A stretch of 64,000 nucleotides of DNA from the NCBI RefSeq assembly GCF_003815775.1, contig NZ_CP033926.1:4278001-4342000 (forward strand), read 5' to 3'. Below the pieces are notes generated by a model. That model did not search any database, was not told where the DNA came from, and saw only the letters and a list, made by a program, of their open reading frames with translations. Source of the DNA: Chryseobacterium joostei. Lineage in GTDB: Bacteria; Bacteroidota; Bacteroidia; Flavobacteriales; Weeksellaceae. The translations under genes were made by a program, and so were the position numbers. The stretch's first letter is position 1. Each line of letters begins with the position of its first letter. This document shows positions 60,064 through 64,000 of the stretch, piece by piece.

Positions 60064-62943
60064 CTAATGTCCAAAGATATCTTCTAGCTTGAGTTCTGTA
60101 AATGTTCCCATTTTTCCTACGGCTTCCATATTCAGGTTTTCCTTTTTACCAATAATGGCTGTATTAAAATGCACAGGTTTGATTTCCGTTTCATAAAACT
60201 GTTTGATATCTTCAAATCTCAGACTTTGGATCTCTTCATAAATATCTTTTCTGAAGTCATGATAAATACCCAGTTTCTTTAGATTTAAAGTATTGAAGAA
60301 AATATTATTTCTAATAACTCTGGTTGATGCAATTTGTTTCAGCGCTGCATTCTTTGCATTTTCAAACTGAATGGGTACCTCAGGAAGTTCATTCATCAGT
60401 TCGTTCATCGTGTCCACAGCAATCATGAGCTTGTCCGGCTGCGTTCCTATATAAGTGGTAATGTAATCAGGGTGCTTTAATTCAGCATTGGCAGCGTAGG
60501 AGACATAGGCAGAATAAGCAAGGCTCTTACTTTCGCGGATCTCCTGGAAAACAATTGAGGATAATCCTCTTCCAAAATACTCATTGAATACATTGATTTT
60601 TCCAAAATGAGACGGATTAACCGGATTTCCTTTTCCAATCTTACTCATTTCCATCTGAACCATGTCATAGTCTGTAAAATAAACATTACCACCTGTAGCA
60701 GGTTCCGGGTATTGTTTGGCTTCCGGCATCTGAAGACTTGCTGTCTCAATATATTGGCCAATATACCCTTTGAATCTTTCAAAGTCCTTTCCATAAAAGA
60801 AAACTTGGTAAGGATACTTGAAAAGCTGCTTCATTCGGTCTGTGAATACTTCAGCTTTACTGCTTTCAAGCTCTTCCTTGGAGATAACATCCGTAAACCG
60901 CGAAGTACTTCCCAATTTGGTATAATTGATGAGTGCAGTCATAATGCGGTTCTTATCTTTCTTCATGGCCTGACGATTTTCCAGAACAGTTCCTACAAAT
61001 TGTTGATAGATCTCCTGGTTAGGCTGTACATTATACATCCAGTTCTGTAAAAGAGAAATTCCCTTTTCGATATTTTCTTCCAATCCACTCAGAGAGATGA
61101 GTAACTGGTTACTGGTTGTTTTAAAATTATTGCTTACCCCGATTTTGAAAAATTCCTTTTTTAAATCCTCAGGAGAAAGATCATGGGTTCCTAAATATTG
61201 CAGCAATTGTGTAGAAATTCCCAGTTCTCTATCATTATCACTTCCAAAAGGGAAAATAAAATGTACCTGAGCAAGATCATTATATTTATTTCTTACAAAG
61301 CTTAGTTTCTTATCCTTAATTTCATCAGTGGTAATCTCTTTTTGATAGTTGATGAATTCGGGTTGAATATCTTCCGTTTTTTCAGATAATATTTCCTTTA
61401 AAAACTCAGATTGCGTATCGCGATTAATTTTGATAGGAGTGATGCCTGGGTTCTCAACTCTGATTAATCTTTCGTTAACACCTTTCTCCTTGTTAACAAC
61501 CACATAATTTTCCTTGAAAAAATCATTGGCAAAATTGACAATATCTTCTTTTGTGAAGCTTGCATACTCGTCCATTTCATTCAGTTCCTGTTCCCAGCTT
61601 CTCCCTTTTATATAGGTGTCGTAAAGAGTAGTGGCAAGACCTTCCGATGTTTCAAGACCTTTCATTCTTTGAAGCTTAAAGTCATTAATGATTGCAGGAA
61701 GCATCCAGTCTGGGAAATCACCCTTTTTTACAAGTTCAATTTCCTCTAAAACCATTTCAGTAGCTTCTTCCAGAGTTTGAGTTTCTTTCGGAACTGCAAC
61801 AATAGAAAAATAGCCATATTGTTTTAACCCCACAGAGAACGCTTGTGCCCAAAGCATTTTTTGAGTCTGGTTGATATGAAGATCCAATAATCCTGCTTCA
61901 CCTCTGTTACTCAAAATATTGGCAAAAACATCTGCGAGCATGGCTTCTCTGGTTCCATAGCTGTCCGTTCTCCAGGCCAATTGAACCCTTGGAGTAGTAG
62001 GGCTTTTTACAGTCTTTTTTACAATCTTGGTAATAGGCTCTTCAATAATGGGTGTTTTTTTAGGCAATTCTTTATAAGGAAGAGTACCAAAAGACTGATC
62101 AATTAATTGAATGGTTTCCTCAAAATCAAGATCACCCACCAAAACCATCGCATAATTATTAGGAACATAGTATTCATCAAAATACTTATGGATAGCTTTC
62201 ATGGACGGATTTTTCAAATGCTCCGGATTACCCAGTGTAGTTTGTTGTCCATTTGGATGAGTGGGGAAAAGAGCTGCCATCAATTCATAATTAACAAGCC
62301 TCGTATCATTATCCTGTGCTCTGTTGAATTCCTCATACACAGACTCCAGTTCAGTATGGAAAAGACGAAGTACAATTTCAGAAAATCTGTCTTTCTCTAC
62401 TTTAAGCCATTTTTCCAGTTCATTATTAGGGATGTTATTCTTATAAACTGTTTCATCAAACCAGGTGTGTGCATTAGTTCCACTGGCTCCAAGTGACGAA
62501 ATAGCCTTGTCGTACTCATTGGCAATTGCATATTGGCTGGCTTCCTGAGAAACTTCATCAATCTTTTTATAGATTTCCTTTTTCTTTTCAGAATCTTGCT
62601 CAGCTTTATGTTCTTCAAATAGAATAGAGATCTGATCAAGAAGTTCTTTCTCTTTTTCCCAGTTTTGAGTGCCTAACTTAGAGGTGCCCTTGAACATCAT
62701 GTGTTCAAGATAATGAGCTAGTCCGGTATTATCTGCAGGATCATTATTACTTCCCGTTCTCACCGGAATAAAAGTTTGTATTCTTGGTGCATCAAAATTT
62801 TGGGCAAGGAAAACCTTTAGACCGTTTTTCAATGTATAGATTCTTACCTTATTTTCATCGTGAGTTACTGTGGTATATTCGTATTGATTGTTATCCGTAT
62901 GAATCGTTTCTTTATATCTTCTGTCTATCATATATAAGCTCAT
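60064..62943 (-). CDS. M16 family zinc metallopeptidase (insulysin/pitrilysin type)
   Basis: A 959-aa peptidase with two M16 halves. The active half has the inverted zinc motif in GLAHYLEHMMFKGT (HxxEH) and the distal Glu in ESVYEEFNRAQDND. The second half (about 500-959) contains inactive-domain features (GRGLSSIVFQEIRESKSLAY, the R/Y motif). No N-terminal signal is clear, so it may be cytoplasmic or periplasmic by another route. ATG 62943 is chosen, because a -7 box at 62973-62980 would start transcription inside the longer form beginning at 62985. Confidence 0.9.
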   Translation of the reverse strand: MSLYMIDRRYKETIHTDNNQYEYTTVTHDENKVRIYTLKNGLKVFLAQNFDAPRIQTFIPVRTGSNNDPADNTGLAHYLEHMMFKGTSKLGTQNWEKEKELLDQISILFEEHKAEQDSEKKKEIYKKIDEVSQEASQYAIANEYDKAISSLGASGTNAHTWFDETVYKNNIPNNELEKWLKVEKDRFSEIVLRLFHTELESVYEEFNRAQDNDTRLVNYELMAALFPTHPNGQQTTLGNPEHLKNPSMKAIHKYFDEYYVPNNYAMVLVGDLDFEETIQLIDQSFGTLPYKELPKKTPIIEEPITKIVKKTVKSPTTPRVQLAWRTDSYGTREAMLADVFANILSNRGEAGLLDLHINQTQKMLWAQAFSVGLKQYGYFSIVAVPKETQTLEEATEMVLEEIELVKKGDFPDWMLPAIINDFKLQRMKGLETSEGLATTLYDTYIKGRSWEQELNEMDEYASFTKEDIVNFANDFFKENYVVVNKEKGVNERLIRVENPGITPIKINRDTQSEFLKEILSEKTEDIQPEFINYQKEITTDEIKDKKLSFVRNKYNDLAQVHFIFPFGSDNDRELGISTQLLQYLGTHDLSPEDLKKEFFKIGVSNNFKTTSNQLLISLSGLEENIEKGISLLQNWMYNVQPNQEIYQQFVGTVLENRQAMKKDKNRIMTALINYTKLGSTSRFTDVISKEELESSKAEVFTDRMKQLFKYPYQVFFYGKDFERFKGYIGQYIETASLQMPEAKQYPEPATGGNVYFTDYDMVQMEMSKIGKGNPVNPSHFGKINVFNEYFGRGLSSIVFQEIRESKSLAYSAYVSYAANAELKHPDYITTYIGTQPDKLMIAVDTMNELMNELPEVPIQFENAKNAALKQIASTRVIRNNIFFNTLNLKKLGIYHDFRKDIYEEIQSLRFEDIKQFYETEIKPVHFNTAIIGKKENLNMEAVGKMGTFTELKLEDIFGH

Positions 62944-62972
62944 TTCATTCCTTATAGAATAAGAATGTGATA

Positions 62973-62980
62973 CAAATGTA
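62973..62980 (-). promoter_or_regulatory. Bacteroidota -7 box of the M16 gene
   Basis: TACATTTG on the minus strand matches TAnnTTTG perfectly. Transcription would start near 62966, which leaves ATG 62943 as the first usable start. Confidence 0.55.
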
Positions 62981-62989
62981 AGCAATCAA

Positions 62990-63610
62990 AAAAAATGTTT
63001 CCCGTTTTTTATGACTATTACATCTATTATTATAGTTGAAAACCTGAATCACAAACCAAGAATACCATCTTCACATTCTCCCACACCCACACTTTCTTAC
63101 CTTCAAACCCTAAAATTTATTAGTAGCTTTTTCCTGCTCTCCATTTTTACTCCTCGCTCACTGTATTCCAATGCCCAGGCCGGACGCCTTTCCACTGCGT
63201 GCTGTGGGGTAACCATTCCTATCAGGGCTAGTGGGAGGTCCTCTACAAAAATCCATCTCCTGCCTACACCTATTCACTGGGGATGGGCTTTAATCCATGC
63301 TAATATAAAATCCCCGTCAAATTTGGCCCTAGTCCCGCCTAAAAAATAAAAACGGCATCCCGAGAAGTAGGAGAGGGATTATTACCAACCTCCTTATATA
63401 CTATAATAGGATATCTTCCATTACCCATTACCCATTACCCATCCCTTATATAATGACTGCAAATGCCCCCGTTTCTCCCCACTTGCCCTCCTGCCCCCAA
63501 CCCACCCACACTTCCCTTCGCTCTTCCAAACAAATGTTTAAAATTTTTGTCCCTGCATTCCAGGGGCTTATGGAAAAAAGGGATGCAAATATGAACTTTA
63601 TGTTAAATAA
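62990..63610. other. Non-coding region upstream of the rRNA operon
   Basis: A 620-bp region without a convincing gene. It includes a C-rich stretch (about 63060-63115), a GC-richer block 63170-63300 whose minus strand reads like part of a degraded repeat or short protein fragment (ALIGMVTPQ, ALEYSERGVK), and three short direct repeats ATTACCC at about 63421-63442. Open frames here are Ser/Pro-rich and look spurious. Confidence 0.5.
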
Positions 63611-63612
63611 TC

Positions 63613-63643
63613 TTGCGGGGTATGGTATAAGTTTCTATCTTTG
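63613..63643 (+). promoter_or_regulatory. rRNA promoter P1
   Basis: TTG (63613-63615), 20-bp spacer, TATCTTTG (63636-63643). Matches the Bacteroidota TTG/TAnnTTTG layout. Confidence 0.7.
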
Positions 63644-63760
63644 CCCCACTGAAAACGAGAGTACATTCAGTAGCGCAGAGAGCCCTTTGATGGGCATAAA
63701 CATTATACACTACGAGAGAGACAGGCGAAAAAAAAACTTTCAAGTTTTAGTCAATAAAAC

Positions 63761-63790
63761 TTGCGGGATAAAAAAGAGTTTGTATCTTTG
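63761..63790 (+). promoter_or_regulatory. rRNA promoter P2
   Basis: TTG (63761-63763), 19-bp spacer, TATCTTTG (63783-63790). The best match of the three, and its -33 region CTTGCGGG is shared with P1. Confidence 0.75.
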
Positions 63791-63886
63791 CAGTCCCAAT
63801 AAAACGGGAGCGCAGGAGTAGGTTGATTGAGGTTTAGGATAAAGTTTAGGGTTACTTAAAAAACTTTAAATTTATTTCAGAAACAT

Positions 63887-63917
63887 TTGGTCATTACAAA
63901 ATAAAGTTTTACTTTTG
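63887..63917 (+). promoter_or_regulatory. rRNA promoter P3
   Basis: TTG (63887-63889), 20-bp spacer, TACTTTTG (63910-63917). It is the promoter nearest the window edge. Confidence 0.65.
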
Positions 63918-63924
63918 CACTCGC

Positions 63925-64000
63925 AAATATGGGGCGCCACTGACAGAGAAGAGTGCTTCATTAAAAAGCGGAAGATATAAAGATCATTGACATACAATAT
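63925..64000 (+). other. Probable rRNA operon leader (16S gene beyond the window)
   Basis: The segment AAGAGTGCTTCATTAAAAAG...GATCATTGACATACAATAT resembles, from memory, the leader preceding 16S rRNA in flavobacteria such as Chryseobacterium. The three tandem strong promoters just upstream support this. The 16S gene itself is not in the window, so the call is an inference. Confidence 0.6.

Noticed and set aside
59853..60074. Minus-strand frame of 73 aa
   Set aside because: It spans two terminator hairpins and the end of the M16 gene; composition reflects these repeats.
63011..63349. Open frame of 112 aa
   Set aside because: Ser/Pro-rich, no ribosome-binding context or family resemblance, in a low-complexity region before the rRNA promoters.
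63453..63821. Open frame of 122 aa
   Set aside because: It runs across promoters P1 and P2 and has no protein-like pattern.
1..64000. Insertion sequences, integrases and tRNA genes
   Set aside because: None recognised: no transposase motifs, no terminal repeats with target duplications, and no cloverleaf seen by eye. Short tRNAs could still have been missed without a covariance search.

Overview
This is an AT-rich chromosomal segment of a Bacteroidota bacterium, most likely a flavobacterium of the Chryseobacterium type (Weeksellaceae). The genus is inferred from remembered protein resemblance, not from a search. The phylum rests on what can be read directly: promoters with the Bacteroidota -7 box TAnnTTTG, a C-terminal type IX secretion (T9SS) sorting domain, Bacteroidota-type lipoproteins, an S46 peptidase, and a contact-dependent T6SS of the Bacteroidota subtype (T6SSiii).

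Region 1 (1-14.8 kb) is housekeeping and stress metabolism. It holds a DoxX/AhpD-like pair, a minus-strand operon for quinone and electrophile stress (MdaB-like, ABM monooxygenase, DJ-1/PfpI), two aldo/keto reductases, a metallophosphoesterase, an alpha/beta hydrolase, a LysR regulator, two GNAT enzymes, a nitronate monooxygenase-like enzyme, and a minus-strand envelope operon (NUDIX, acyltransferase, lipoprotein, Mpl). At 8.09-8.77 kb lie three tandem copies of a roughly 230-bp nested palindromic repeat.

Region 2 (14.9-21.5 kb) is a curli (type VIII secretion) operon: a large, perfectly periodic curlin, a small CsgB-like protein, CsgE with an extra N-terminal CsgH-like domain, CsgF, CsgG with an extra outer-membrane-barrel-like domain, and a surface lipoprotein with a predicted beta-propeller. 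A LuxR-type regulator with a receiver lacking its Asp lies convergently at the end and is a natural CsgD analogue.

Region 3 (21.7-26 kb) has an OsmC-like protein, a T9SS cargo protein, RNase G, a 29-aa basic ribosomal-type protein and an HU protein.

Region 4 (26.2-52.1 kb) is the most interesting. It contains part of a T6SSiii: an atypical response regulator, TssO-like proteins, TssP, TssR, ClpV/TssH, three nearly identical Hcp/TssD genes and two VgrG/TssI genes. Each VgrG leads a cargo cassette. VgrG1 is followed by a metzincin-like protease and a serine-hydrolase-like protein that share an almost identical N-terminus, each followed by candidate immunity genes. VgrG2 is followed by a LysM protein, a PAAR-like glycine-rich membrane protein and three tandem immunity-like paralogues plus a stub of a fourth. 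All three hcp genes carry the same double palindrome with fixed spacing to the -7 box, an apparent undescribed operator. The sheath, baseplate and TssN genes are not in this window.

Region 5 (52.2-64 kb) has polA, two small minus-strand genes (one Imm22-like), an MgtC-family protein, an NlpE-like lipoprotein, a DPP11-type S46 peptidase and an M16 peptidase. The right edge holds three tandem strong promoters and what looks like the leader of an rRNA operon whose 16S gene starts just beyond the window. No tRNA, IS element, integrase or CRISPR array was recognised.
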